This document shows positions 8,506-15,611 of a stretch of 64,000 bases of DNA, piece after piece; position 1 is the stretch's first letter, and the number at the start of each line of letters is the position of its first letter. A program made the translations under genes and the position numbers. Source of the stretch: Parvimonas parva (lineage in GTDB: Bacteria > Bacillota > Clostridia > Tissierellales > Peptoniphilaceae); assembly GCF_016552165.1 (NCBI RefSeq), contig NZ_JACVDA010000009.1, positions 1 through 64,000 on the forward strand. Reading direction: 5' to 3'. The notes under the pieces were generated by a model, which saw only the letters and a program-made list of their open reading frames with translations, was not told the origin of the DNA and searched no databases.

Positions 8506-8733
8506 ATGGAAGAAAAAGTTTTTGAAATTTTAGAGGACATTTGTGAAGAAGATTTAAGAGAAACACCTGATATGAATATATTTGAAGAGGGTCTTATGGA
8601 CTCACTTGGACTTGTTAGATTCATAGTTGAGGTTGAAGAAAACTTAGGAATTACTTTAGGAATAATGGAGTTGGATAAGGAAGTGGTTAATACTCCAAAT
8701 AAAATTATCGAATTTTTAAAGAGTAGGAATTAA
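8506..8733 (+). CDS. dltC: D-alanyl carrier protein DltC
   Basis: A 75-residue acidic acyl-carrier-type protein. The motif EEGLMDSLGLVRFI contains the serine (in DSLG) that receives 4'-phosphopantetheine and then the D-alanyl thioester. Length and fold signature match DltC. It lies directly after dltA and two bases before dltB, whereas the textbook order places dltB between them. Start ATG 8506 is preceded by GAGAGGA. Confidence 0.93.
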   Translation: MEEKVFEILEDICEEDLRETPDMNIFEEGLMDSLGLVRFIVEVEENLGITLGIMELDKEVVNTPNKIIEFLKSRN

Positions 8734-8735
8734 AT

Positions 8736-9908
8736 ATGGAGTTTTTTAGTGGTTTAAATTTTTGGCTAATACTTATTTTAATGATTGTACCGGCTGTAAT
8801 TTTTGGCATTAAAGAAAAGAAAAACAAATATTATATTTTAGCTGTATCACTTATTTTTTGCTTTTTAGTTTATTCAAAAAGTAAAACTTCACTATTTTCG
8901 CTTATTTTGTTTATAATATATGAATTTTCACTTATAAAAATATATTTAAAGTTGAAAAGTGAAAATAAATTTGATAAGGTATCCATTTTTATAATTTTAA
9001 GTTTGATGCCACTTGTTTTAGCTCGTGTATTACCTTTTACAAAAATTCATTATAAATTAGGATTTTTAGGAATATCATATATCACTTTTAAAGTAATGCA
9101 AATGCTTATAGAAATAAAAGACGGCTTAATCAAAGAAGTAAAATTTGTAGATTATTTACTATTTATGATATTTTTTCCAACACTTGCCTCAGGACCGATA
9201 GATAGAAGTAGAAGATTTTTAAAAGATTTTGAAACTAAATTTACTAAAGATGAGTATTTGGATAATTTAGGAAAGGGAATAGAATATATTTTACAAGGCT
9301 TGGTGTATAAATTAATTTTATCTCAGGTTATTTTTGATAAAATGGAAATTGTTGCTAATAAAAGTTACACAATTCCAAACCTATTGATATATATGTACCT
9401 ATATGGTTTCTATCTGTTTTTCGACTTTGCAGGTTACAGTTTAATGGCTGTGGGTGTTAGTAAAATATTTGGAATAGAAACACCTATGAACTTTAATAAA
9501 CCATTTTTAGCAAAGGATATGAAAGACTTTTGGAATAGATGGCATATCAGTTTATCACATTGGTTTAGAGATTTTATTTTCAGTAGATTAGTTTTTAAAA
9601 TGTTTAAAAATAAAACCTTTAAAAGGCAATTAACGACAGCAATGGTTGCATATATAGTTAATATGACTGTTATGGGTATTTGGCATGGACTTAATTTAAG
9701 CTATCTTTTGTATGGCTTATACCATGGTATGATTCTTGCAATTACAGAGTATTTTCAAAAGACTAAGTTTTATAAATCAAATAAAAACAAAAAATGGTTT
9801 GAATATTCATCAATTTTTGTTACATTTAATTTAGTTATGTTCGGATTTTTCATATTTTCTGAAAAATTTGTCCATATTTTACGAGCTTTAGGAGGTAGAT
9901 TATGGTAA
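8736..9908 (+). CDS. dltB: Teichoic acid D-alanyltransferase DltB (MBOAT family)
   Basis: A 390-residue polytopic membrane protein of the membrane-bound O-acyltransferase family that moves D-alanine from DltC across the membrane. MBOAT hallmarks are DFAGYSLMAVG (about 230), FWNRWHISLSHWFRDF (about 267) and the segment GIWHGLNLSYLLYGLYHGM (about 312) with the catalytic histidine. Length is normal. The last two codons overlap the start of the small dltX gene (9902), indicating translational coupling. Confidence 0.94.
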   Translation: MEFFSGLNFWLILILMIVPAVIFGIKEKKNKYYILAVSLIFCFLVYSKSKTSLFSLILFIIYEFSLIKIYLKLKSENKFDKVSIFIILSLMPLVLARVLPFTKIHYKLGFLGISYITFKVMQMLIEIKDGLIKEVKFVDYLLFMIFFPTLASGPIDRSRRFLKDFETKFTKDEYLDNLGKGIEYILQGLVYKLILSQVIFDKMEIVANKSYTIPNLLIYMYLYGFYLFFDFAGYSLMAVGVSKIFGIETPMNFNKPFLAKDMKDFWNRWHISLSHWFRDFIFSRLVFKMFKNKTFKRQLTTAMVAYIVNMTVMGIWHGLNLSYLLYGLYHGMILAITEYFQKTKFYKSNKNKKWFEYSSIFVTFNLVMFGFFIFSEKFVHILRALGGRLW

Positions 9909-10033
9909 AAAAAGAAACTAAAGAATTTTGGCTTAGAGTTGTTTTTTATACTATAATGATGACAAGCCTTATAATTTTTTGCGCTTTGTATGATTTTAAT
10001 GTCGTAAAAGAATTTATATATAGTAATTTTTAG
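9902..10033 (+). CDS. dltX: DltX, small membrane protein of the D-alanylation pathway
   Basis: A 43-residue single-pass membrane protein: basic, charged N-terminus (MVKKETKEFWLR), one hydrophobic helix (about 13-28), then a short outer segment ending EFIYSNF. DltX proteins end in a conserved FIYNEF-like motif that takes part in transfer of D-alanine, and this C-terminus fits. GGAGGT lies 5 nt before ATG 9902, which overlaps the dltB stop region. In most Firmicutes dltX sits in front of dltA; here it lies between dltB and dltD. The position inside the operon, size, topology and terminal motif together make the identification fairly safe despite the short length. Confidence 0.8.
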   Translation: MVKKETKEFWLRVVFYTIMMTSLIIFCALYDFNVVKEFIYSNF

Positions 10034-10041
10034 GAGTTGTT

Positions 10042-11184
10042 ATGAAAAGATTAAAAGCTTTATGTTTGTCGGTTGTGTTATCTTCGATTATTTCTTATTC
10101 ATTTTTAAGTTTTTACACAAAAGGAAGTGCAGATTTAACTGTTAAAAACAATTCGATAAGATATAATGTATCATATGAAAAATATAATTCTCATGATGTT
10201 TTAGTAAATAATATAAATAAAAATACAATACTACTTCTTGGTTCATCTGAACTTACAGTAGGAAATGATTTTGAAGAGCATCCTAGACAATTTTTAGATT
10301 TTTCAGATAAAAATATTATGCAGATAGGTGGAGGATACTATCAAAGCTTGATGCATTCTATTATTTTGGGTTCTATAGGTAATGAGGTTCCAAATAAAAC
10401 TGTTAATTTCATTTTGTCTATGCAATGGTTTGATAAAGAAGGGGCTAATCCTAATGCTTTTCAGCCTAGATTTTCTCTAGATCATTTGAATAATCTTTAT
10501 AGAAATGAAAAATTATCTAAAGAAACAAAAGAAAAAATCTATAATAGAATACTAGAACTTTCTTCTAATAACGAAATAACTAAAACAACTATTTCTAGAA
10601 TGAAGAGAGATAATTATTTTGATAAAATTTTGAATAAATTGTATTATAGAAAATATAAATTTATTTGTAATAATAATTTTTTAAAAGAATATAAGAGAGA
10701 TAATAGTGTAAATAATAAAAAATTTTCAAAAGATATTGATTGGGAAAATTTAAAAAATAAGGCTATAGAAAGAGGAAAATTAGAAACTACAAATAATAAA
10801 TATTTTTTAGAAAATAAATATTTTAATCATTTTATAAAGAATAAGTTTAAGAAACTAAAATCATCAGATAAAAATATAACTTTTGGAGAAAGTCCAGAGT
10901 ATAAAGATTTACAATTGTTTTTGGATGTTGCAAAAGAATTGGGCTTTAAAGTTAATCTTTTTTTAGTTCCACTTCAAGGATATTGGGCAGATTATACCGA
11001 AGTTCCTAAATCTGAAATTGAAAAATATTATGTAAAAATTAGAAAAATAGCAAAAGACAACAATGTTAATTTAATAGATTATAGTGAATATTCATACACT
11101 CCATATTTCTTTAAAGATATAACTCATTTGGGAAGACTTGGACTTTTAAAGTTACAAGAAGATTTATTAAAATATAATGATTAA
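10042..11184 (+). CDS. dltD: DltD, D-alanyl transfer protein
   Basis: A 380-residue protein with one N-terminal membrane anchor (about 5-25) and an extracytoplasmic SGNH-hydrolase-like domain. The nucleophile motif LLLGSSELTVG (about 70) and a C-terminal D-x-x-H motif (KDITHLGRLG, about 355) are present, as expected for DltD, which transfers D-alanine onto teichoic acids. The middle portion (about 170-280) is lysine- and asparagine-rich. The ribosome site AGGAG overlaps the dltX stop. Last gene of the operon; a strong terminator follows at once. Confidence 0.92.
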   Translation: MKRLKALCLSVVLSSIISYSFLSFYTKGSADLTVKNNSIRYNVSYEKYNSHDVLVNNINKNTILLLGSSELTVGNDFEEHPRQFLDFSDKNIMQIGGGYYQSLMHSIILGSIGNEVPNKTVNFILSMQWFDKEGANPNAFQPRFSLDHLNNLYRNEKLSKETKEKIYNRILELSSNNEITKTTISRMKRDNYFDKILNKLYYRKYKFICNNNFLKEYKRDNSVNNKKFSKDIDWENLKNKAIERGKLETTNNKYFLENKYFNHFIKNKFKKLKSSDKNITFGESPEYKDLQLFLDVAKELGFKVNLFLVPLQGYWADYTEVPKSEIEKYYVKIRKIAKDNNVNLIDYSEYSYTPYFFKDITHLGRLGLLKLQEDLLKYND

Positions 11185-11189
11185 AAAGG

Positions 11190-11229
11190 GTTATTGTAAA
11201 ATTAAATATAATTTTACAATAACTTTTTT
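11190..11229 (+). terminator. Terminator of the dlt operon
   Basis: A 15-bp perfect stem beginning GTTATTGTAAAA, a four-base loop, and a run of six T. Confidence 0.9.
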
Positions 11230-11278
11230 AATTTCAATTTAATTTTTAAATATTTTTTAATAATTTTTATTAATTTTA

Positions 11279-11287
11279 TGTTATAAT
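11279..11287 (+). promoter_or_regulatory. Extended -10 promoter of the 11345 gene
   Basis: TG-T-TATAAT with no recognisable -35 at 17 nt. It is 58 nt upstream of the start codon and follows the dlt terminator. Confidence 0.55.
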
Positions 11288-11344
11288 ATATTTAGATAAA
11301 GTAAAATTTAATAAAATTAATCTGAATTTAGAGGAGTTGGTATT

Positions 11345-11866
11345 ATGACTAAGAAAAAACTTATTTATTCGATTTCTACAATTGTAGTTGTTTTGTTTTT
11401 GTTTCTTGAATATACTTTATCAAAAAATTATTCTAATTTTGGAAAAAATATTTATGAAACAAAAGAATTGGCTTATGAAAATTTTAATAATGAACATAAA
11501 ACCTTTGGATATATAGATACTCATAAATTTAATTATAAAAATGACGATTTTTATTTAGTTTTTTATGGTGGAAAAGAGGGGCTAGCAGTTAAAGCTTTAA
11601 AAACTACAAAGAAAAGCGAAAAATTTTTGTGGATAAAAAAAGATGGCTATGTAATTGAATCGAGTGCCGGTTTTATATTTGGAGAAAAAAACAATTCTGT
11701 TCGAGCTTGGGGCTTTGATTTTGGAAAAAAATTTTGGATTTCAATAGGAAATCCTAATGATAGATTGGAACCAAGCGTTAAATTTAAAAATTATAATACT
11801 ATAGAAAAAGGAAATAAAAATTTAAATGGTATAGAAGTTAAATTTGAGGTATTTGAAATAAAATAA
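11345..11866 (+). CDS. Exported or membrane-anchored protein of unknown function
   Basis: A 173-residue protein I do not recognise. It has a basic N-terminus and one hydrophobic helix (about 6-24) with no cysteine for lipid attachment, then a soluble Lys/Asn/Tyr/Phe-rich domain expected outside the membrane (uncleaved anchor or signal peptide). The outer part looks beta-rich (DDFYLVFYGGKEGLAVKAL, AWGFDFGKKFWISIG). It has its own promoter and a GAGGAG ribosome site before ATG 11345, and it stands alone between the dlt terminator and gcvH. No function is proposed. Confidence 0.7.
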   Translation: MTKKKLIYSISTIVVVLFLFLEYTLSKNYSNFGKNIYETKELAYENFNNEHKTFGYIDTHKFNYKNDDFYLVFYGGKEGLAVKALKTTKKSEKFLWIKKDGYVIESSAGFIFGEKNNSVRAWGFDFGKKFWISIGNPNDRLEPSVKFKNYNTIEKGNKNLNGIEVKFEVFEIK

Positions 11867-12023
11867 TTAAATTTTATGTTAAAAATTCATACTATTTTTT
11901 TCTTTGTGATATTTTATTTAAAGCGAAATATAATGAAAAAATCTTTTTTAAATGTAAATACTTAAAAAAATAGTTTTTTTTGAATAAATTTGAAAAAAAT
12001 ATAAAAAAAAGTAATAAAAGGTA

Positions 12024-12052
12024 TTGAAATTTTTTCAAAACTACACTATAAT
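12024..12052 (+). promoter_or_regulatory. gcvH promoter
   Basis: -35 TTGAAA (12024-12029), a 17-nt spacer, -10 TATAAT (12047-12052). The leader to ATG 12143 is about 85 nt. The 11867-12023 stretch before it is AT-rich and holds nothing I can identify. Confidence 0.75.
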
Positions 12053-12142
12053 TTAAGTATACTATAATATTGTAATGAATATCCAAAATATTAGTACATA
12101 CTTGGGTAGAGTTATAGTAAAAATTTTAGGAGGTATATTAGA

Positions 12143-12514
12143 ATGAGAGTAGAAAAAGGATTACTTTATACTAAAGATCATGATTGGGTAAAAGTTGAAG
12201 GAAACATCGCAACAGTTGGTTTAGCTGACTATGCACAAGACCACTTAGGAGACATCGTTTATGTTGAACTTCCAGAAGTTGATGATGAAGTTGAAGCTGG
12301 TGATTCTTTAGCATCAGTTGAATCTGTAAAAGCTGCAAGTGATATCAACGCTCCTGTTTCAGGAAAAATTATTGAAGTTAACGAAGTATTAGATGACGAA
12401 CCAGGCGAAATCAATAAAGATTGTTATGCTGCTTGGGTTTGCAAAATTGAAATGTCTAATCCAGCTGAATTAGAAGAATTAACTAATGACGCTGATTATG
12501 AAGCATCATTATAA
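12143..12514 (+). CDS. gcvH: Lipoyl carrier protein GcvH (glycine cleavage H protein)
   Basis: A 123-residue acidic protein. The lipoyl-lysine motif ASVESVKAASDINAPVSG has the lysine at about residue 71, and the start region YTKDHDWVKVEGNIATVGLADYA is typical. GcvH carries the aminomethyl group in glycine cleavage and also relays lipoate or octanoate in Gram-positives. It stands alone here: it has its own promoter and terminator, and gcvP and gcvT are not in the window. AGGAGGT precedes ATG 12143. Codon choice is cleaner than in the neighbours (frequent GAA, GTT, ATC), suggesting high expression. Confidence 0.93.
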   Translation: MRVEKGLLYTKDHDWVKVEGNIATVGLADYAQDHLGDIVYVELPEVDDEVEAGDSLASVESVKAASDINAPVSGKIIEVNEVLDDEPGEINKDCYAAWVCKIEMSNPAELEELTNDADYEASL

Positions 12515-12540
12515 TAATTTCTTAAAATTATTTATTTAAT

Positions 12541-12570
12541 AAATGCCACCTAAGGTGGCATTTATTTTTT
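12541..12570 (+). terminator. Terminator after gcvH
   Basis: Stem AAATGCCACC/GGTGGCATTT with a 3-nt loop TAA, followed by a T-rich tail. It lies directly before the ribosome site of the next gene. Confidence 0.9.
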
Positions 12571-12584
12571 TAAAAGGAGGGTTT

Positions 12585-13478
12585 ATGACAGACAATTCTA
12601 GAAGTACAAATTTAAAATTAGGTATTATTTTTATGATTATTTCTACACTTGGTTTTAGTTTTATGCAAATTTTTGTAAAGCTGACATCAGGAAAGTTTAC
12701 ACTTATGCAACAAGTTTTTATGAGAAATTTTGTTATGTTGATTATTTGTACTGTTTATATTTTAATAAAAGGGAGTAGTTTTTTTGGAAATAAAAGAAAT
12801 AGAAAACTACTTTGTATGAGGTCTGCTTTTGGATATGCAGGAACTATTTTTAATTTTTATGCTATAAATAATATGGTAGTTGCAGATGCAGGGATATTAC
12901 AAAGGACAAGCCCTATTTTTGTGGTTTTAATCGCTTGTTTTATATTTAAGGAAAAATTTACTTTGGAAAGATTTTTGACTTTAACTTTTTCATTTATAGG
13001 TGCTATCTTTGTTGTAAGACCACAATTTGATTCAAGATTATTTCCATCTATAGTTGCTATGACTTCTGCACTTAGCGCATCTATTGCATATATGTGTGTT
13101 TCAAGAATCGGAAAAACTGAAAGAACTGAAACTATAATTTTTATATTTTCATTATTTTCAACTGTTTGTAGTTTTCCTTTTATATTTAAAGATTTTGTAA
13201 TGCCGGATTTGAAAATTTTTATTTATTTGATTTTAATAGGAGTTGCATCATCAGTTGGTCAATTTGGATTAACAATCAGCTATCAATATGCAAATGCCTC
13301 TGATGTTAGTATCTTTAATTATTTAGGAATAGTTTTTGTTGTTATTTTGGGTAAATTAATACTAAATGAATCAGTTAGTATCTATAGTTTAATAGGAATT
13401 ATACTTATTTTTTCTATGTCATTGATGTCATATCTTTCAAATACAAGGGAAAATAATGAAAAAAAATCATTAAAATAG
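12585..13478 (+). CDS. EamA-family (DMT superfamily) transporter
   Basis: A 297-residue protein with about ten hydrophobic helices arranged as two EamA-type halves. Typical motifs at the first half: LGFSFMQIFVKL, RNFVMLIICTVY, and ILQRTSPIFVVLIACFIFKEKF; the second-half partner is YLGIVFVVILGKLILNESVS. Such carriers export or import small metabolites; the substrate cannot be predicted. The frame extends to an ATG at 12543 inside the gcvH terminator, but ATG 12585 with AAAAGGAGGG 5 nt upstream is the true start. It may depend on readthrough of the gcvH terminator, since no separate promoter fits between. Confidence 0.85.
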   Translation: MTDNSRSTNLKLGIIFMIISTLGFSFMQIFVKLTSGKFTLMQQVFMRNFVMLIICTVYILIKGSSFFGNKRNRKLLCMRSAFGYAGTIFNFYAINNMVVADAGILQRTSPIFVVLIACFIFKEKFTLERFLTLTFSFIGAIFVVRPQFDSRLFPSIVAMTSALSASIAYMCVSRIGKTERTETIIFIFSLFSTVCSFPFIFKDFVMPDLKIFIYLILIGVASSVGQFGLTISYQYANASDVSIFNYLGIVFVVILGKLILNESVSIYSLIGIILIFSMSLMSYLSNTRENNEKKSLK

Positions 13479-13536
13479 TAAATATTACAATTTTTTAATA
13501 TTTTTGAGTTTTTCTTTTGAAAAATGCTCTAATTTT

Positions 13537-13553
13537 TGTAATCATTCTGTAAC
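13537..13553 (+). promoter_or_regulatory. Candidate WalR (YycF) binding site
   Basis: TGTAAT-N5-TGTAAC matches the WalR consensus TGTWAH-N5-TGTWAH exactly. A second, reverse-orientation near-match, GTTACA-N5-GTTAAA, lies at 13587-13603, and a single GTTACA half-site (13669-13674) abuts the -35 of the next promoter. The downstream gene is a secreted 3D-domain protein, a class that WalRK controls in B. subtilis (yocH). The 17-bp site could be chance in AT-rich DNA. Confidence 0.4.
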
Positions 13554-13679
13554 CTTTGGAAAATGGGGAACAAAAAAACAAAAAAAGTTACAAAAATGTT
13601 AAAATTACTTATTTTTGGCTAAAAAGATTGTTAAATTGTATGATTTTTTGTAAAAAACTTTTGAAAAAGTTACAATTTG

Positions 13680-13708
13680 TTGACGATTTTAGATAAAATC
13701 ATTATAAT
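13680..13708 (+). promoter_or_regulatory. Promoter of the 3D-domain protein gene
   Basis: -35 TTGACG (13680-13685), a 17-nt spacer, and perfect -10 TATAAT (13703-13708). One of the strongest promoters in the window. Confidence 0.8.
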
Positions 13709-13753
13709 TCTATTATCAGGTTATAGCTGATTAATTAAATAAGGAGTGATTAT

Positions 13754-15232
13754 TTGAAAAGAGCAATATTTAGAAGTGTTTTAGCATGTTTGTGTGTTTA
13801 TGCTACATTTTCTGGATTTTCATCTAAGTCATTTGCGAATGAAAAGGTTAGAGGTTTTGTAATTTCATCAGAATCTGAATCTAAAACCATTGAAAAAGTG
13901 AATAACAGAATTTTGGATAGTGCTAATGGTAGTTCTTCTAAAATATCTTATGTAGTTAATATAGATGATAAAATTAGCTTCAGTTTGGCAGGTTTGCTTT
14001 CATTGGATAAGAACGGAGTTGTTATTCCTGTAAAGGGTGGCAATATTGATGAAAACTCAAAAAGTATTTTGAAAAATAGTGAGCAAGTGTATGTTGTTGG
14101 AGATAGCAGTTCAATTTCAGATGATGTTTTAAACAATTTAGAGATTAAATTCCAAAGAATTGGTTCTACTAATTCTGAAGATACTAATGCTTATGTAAAT
14201 AAGTTTTTAGGAAATAGAGATCTTTTAGTTGTTGATGTTAAGGAAAGTTCCGATGTTTTAGGAGCAATTCATTATGCACATATCTATAATATGAATTTGT
14301 ATCTTTTTGATTCAACAAAGAATATTAATGAAAAATTACTTTCAGAAAATGAAAATAGTATATATTTCTTTGACGGAGTAAATTCTGTTAAAGATGATGT
14401 AAAAGCTAAAATTTACGATTTATCTAAAAAAGATAAAAAAGAAATAAAGAGTTATTCTTTAGATGGAAAAGACTTATTAAAGATATTTAAAGATAAGTAC
14501 TCATCAAAATTAAATGAAAATGTAGTTTTATCAGAGAGAGGTAACTTGACAGATATGTTAAGTTCATATATCTTAGCTGATAAGAGTGGTTATGGCTATT
14601 TAATTATTGATTCAAATTCTATGAATTTAGAAATTGAAAAAATGCTTGCAAAATCTAACGTTAAAAGTTTGAGCTTTGTTTCAACTGATGAGTTAGGTAA
14701 ATATGTATCTTTTAGAGCGATATTATCTTCATTGAATAATGAAGAAGTTACGGGCTTTGAAGTTGAAAAATCTAAGAATGAAATTATTTTATCAGATTTA
14801 AGTTCTGATAAAAAGGGTGGAAATTCAGTTTCAGAAGAGGTTACTGTTAAAAAAGATGAAACTATTGTTGACGGAAAGGTTGTTTCAAAAGAACAAGAAA
14901 AAACTCCTGAGACTGTTGAAACAGTGAAATCTGGAGAATTAAATTATAGTAAAGTTTTAACTATGAATGCAACTTCTTATACAGATGACCCTGCTGAAAA
15001 TGGTGGTTACAGTACAACTCGTATGGGAACTCCACTTAGATATGGTGTAGTAGCTGTTGACCCTTCAGTTATTCCTTTGGGAACTAAACTTTATGTTGAA
15101 GGATATGGTTATGCAGTTGCAGAAGATACAGGTGGTGCCATAAAAGGTAATAGAATTGACGTTTGTTATACTGATAAAGCAAAGGCACATGCTTTTGGTA
15201 GAAGAAATGTAAAAGTTTATATTTTAAAATAA
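13754..15232 (+). CDS. Secreted cell-wall protein with CWB2-like region and C-terminal 3D domain
   Basis: A 492-residue protein with a signal peptide (about 1-28, ending SKSFANE). Residues about 30-330 resemble degenerate cell-wall-binding repeat 2 units (QVYVVGDSSSISDDVL, then FQRIGSTNSEDTNAYV). A Lys/Glu/Thr-rich linker (about 345-395) follows. The C-terminal 95 residues are a 3D domain (YSTTRMGTPLRYGVVAVDP, IPLGTKLYVEGYG, EDTGGAIKGNRIDVCY), a lytic-transglycosylase-like double-psi fold with the conserved aspartates. It probably remodels peptidoglycan. The start is TTG 13754 with AAGGAGTG 5 nt before it, matching the signal peptide. Single-gene unit with its own promoter and terminator. Confidence 0.82.
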   Translation: MKRAIFRSVLACLCVYATFSGFSSKSFANEKVRGFVISSESESKTIEKVNNRILDSANGSSSKISYVVNIDDKISFSLAGLLSLDKNGVVIPVKGGNIDENSKSILKNSEQVYVVGDSSSISDDVLNNLEIKFQRIGSTNSEDTNAYVNKFLGNRDLLVVDVKESSDVLGAIHYAHIYNMNLYLFDSTKNINEKLLSENENSIYFFDGVNSVKDDVKAKIYDLSKKDKKEIKSYSLDGKDLLKIFKDKYSSKLNENVVLSERGNLTDMLSSYILADKSGYGYLIIDSNSMNLEIEKMLAKSNVKSLSFVSTDELGKYVSFRAILSSLNNEEVTGFEVEKSKNEIILSDLSSDKKGGNSVSEEVTVKKDETIVDGKVVSKEQEKTPETVETVKSGELNYSKVLTMNATSYTDDPAENGGYSTTRMGTPLRYGVVAVDPSVIPLGTKLYVEGYGYAVAEDTGGAIKGNRIDVCYTDKAKAHAFGRRNVKVYILK

Positions 15233-15249
15233 TTTTAAACGATAAAATG

Positions 15250-15272
15250 GAGAGCGAAAGCTCTCTTTTTTT
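15250..15272 (+). terminator. Terminator after the 3D-domain gene
   Basis: GAGAGC-GAAA-GCTCTC stem with a GNRA tetraloop and seven T. Confidence 0.92.
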
Positions 15273-15353
15273 GTTGACTGAATTTCTTTGTATTAAAATA
15301 CTGAAAAAAATTAACCTGATGTAAATTTGATTTGAAATAGACAATCGTTTTTT

Positions 15354-15560
15354 AATATGGTATAATAAAATCAACATTAATAAACTTTTCTATGATGATG
15401 AGAATTTTATTTCACCATATTTATCCTTAGTTTAGTTATTTTATCGATAAATATGGTATAATAAAATCAACATTAATAAACTTTTCTATGATGAGAATTT
15501 TATTTCACCATATTTATCCTTAGTTTAGTTATTTTACAGGAAAATATGGTATAATAAGTT
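15354..15560 (+). repeat. Tandem repeat array A (two units of 96 and 93 bp plus a partial third)
   Basis: Units start AATATGGTATAATAA at 15354, 15450 and 15543. Units 1 and 2 are identical over most of their length, apart from one ATG triplet (atgatgatg versus atgatg) and the last few bases. Each start is an extended -10 promoter (TGGTATAAT). Within a unit, AATATGGTATAATAAAAT (15354-15371) is a near-perfect inverted match to 15404-15421. Across the unit junction, CCATATTTATC (15414-15424) and GATAAATATGG (15446-15456) are a perfect 11-bp inverted repeat. Unit 1 also has a -35-like TAGACA (15338-15343) 17 nt before its -10. The third, partial unit supplies the promoter nearest the UMF1 gene. 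The rest of the 15273-15611 gap is AT-rich with no gene. Related arrays lie at 33000 and 63151. Confidence 0.85.
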
Positions 15561-15611
15561 TAGCAAAAGGTAATAAGTTTATCTTTTGATTTTATAATTT
15601 GGAGGTAATCT

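Noticed and set aside
11892-12086. 64-codon minus-strand frame
   Set aside because: Low-complexity Phe/Leu/Lys/Tyr translation of AT-rich intergenic DNA that holds the gcvH promoter on the other strand; no ribosome site.
12543-12584. Longer N-terminus of the DMT transporter beginning inside the gcvH terminator
   Set aside because: ATG 12585 has AAAAGGAGGG in front of it; the extra 14 residues are the translated terminator hairpin.
15084-15377. 97-codon minus-strand frame over the 3D-domain gene end
   Set aside because: Antisense to a well-supported gene and a terminator, with a Leu/His/Tyr-rich composition typical of shadow frames.
15354-15560. CRISPR array at the tandem repeats (also 33000 and 63151)
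   Set aside because: Whole 89-96 bp units are repeated including the parts that would be spacers; there are only one to two full copies per site and no cas genes nearby.
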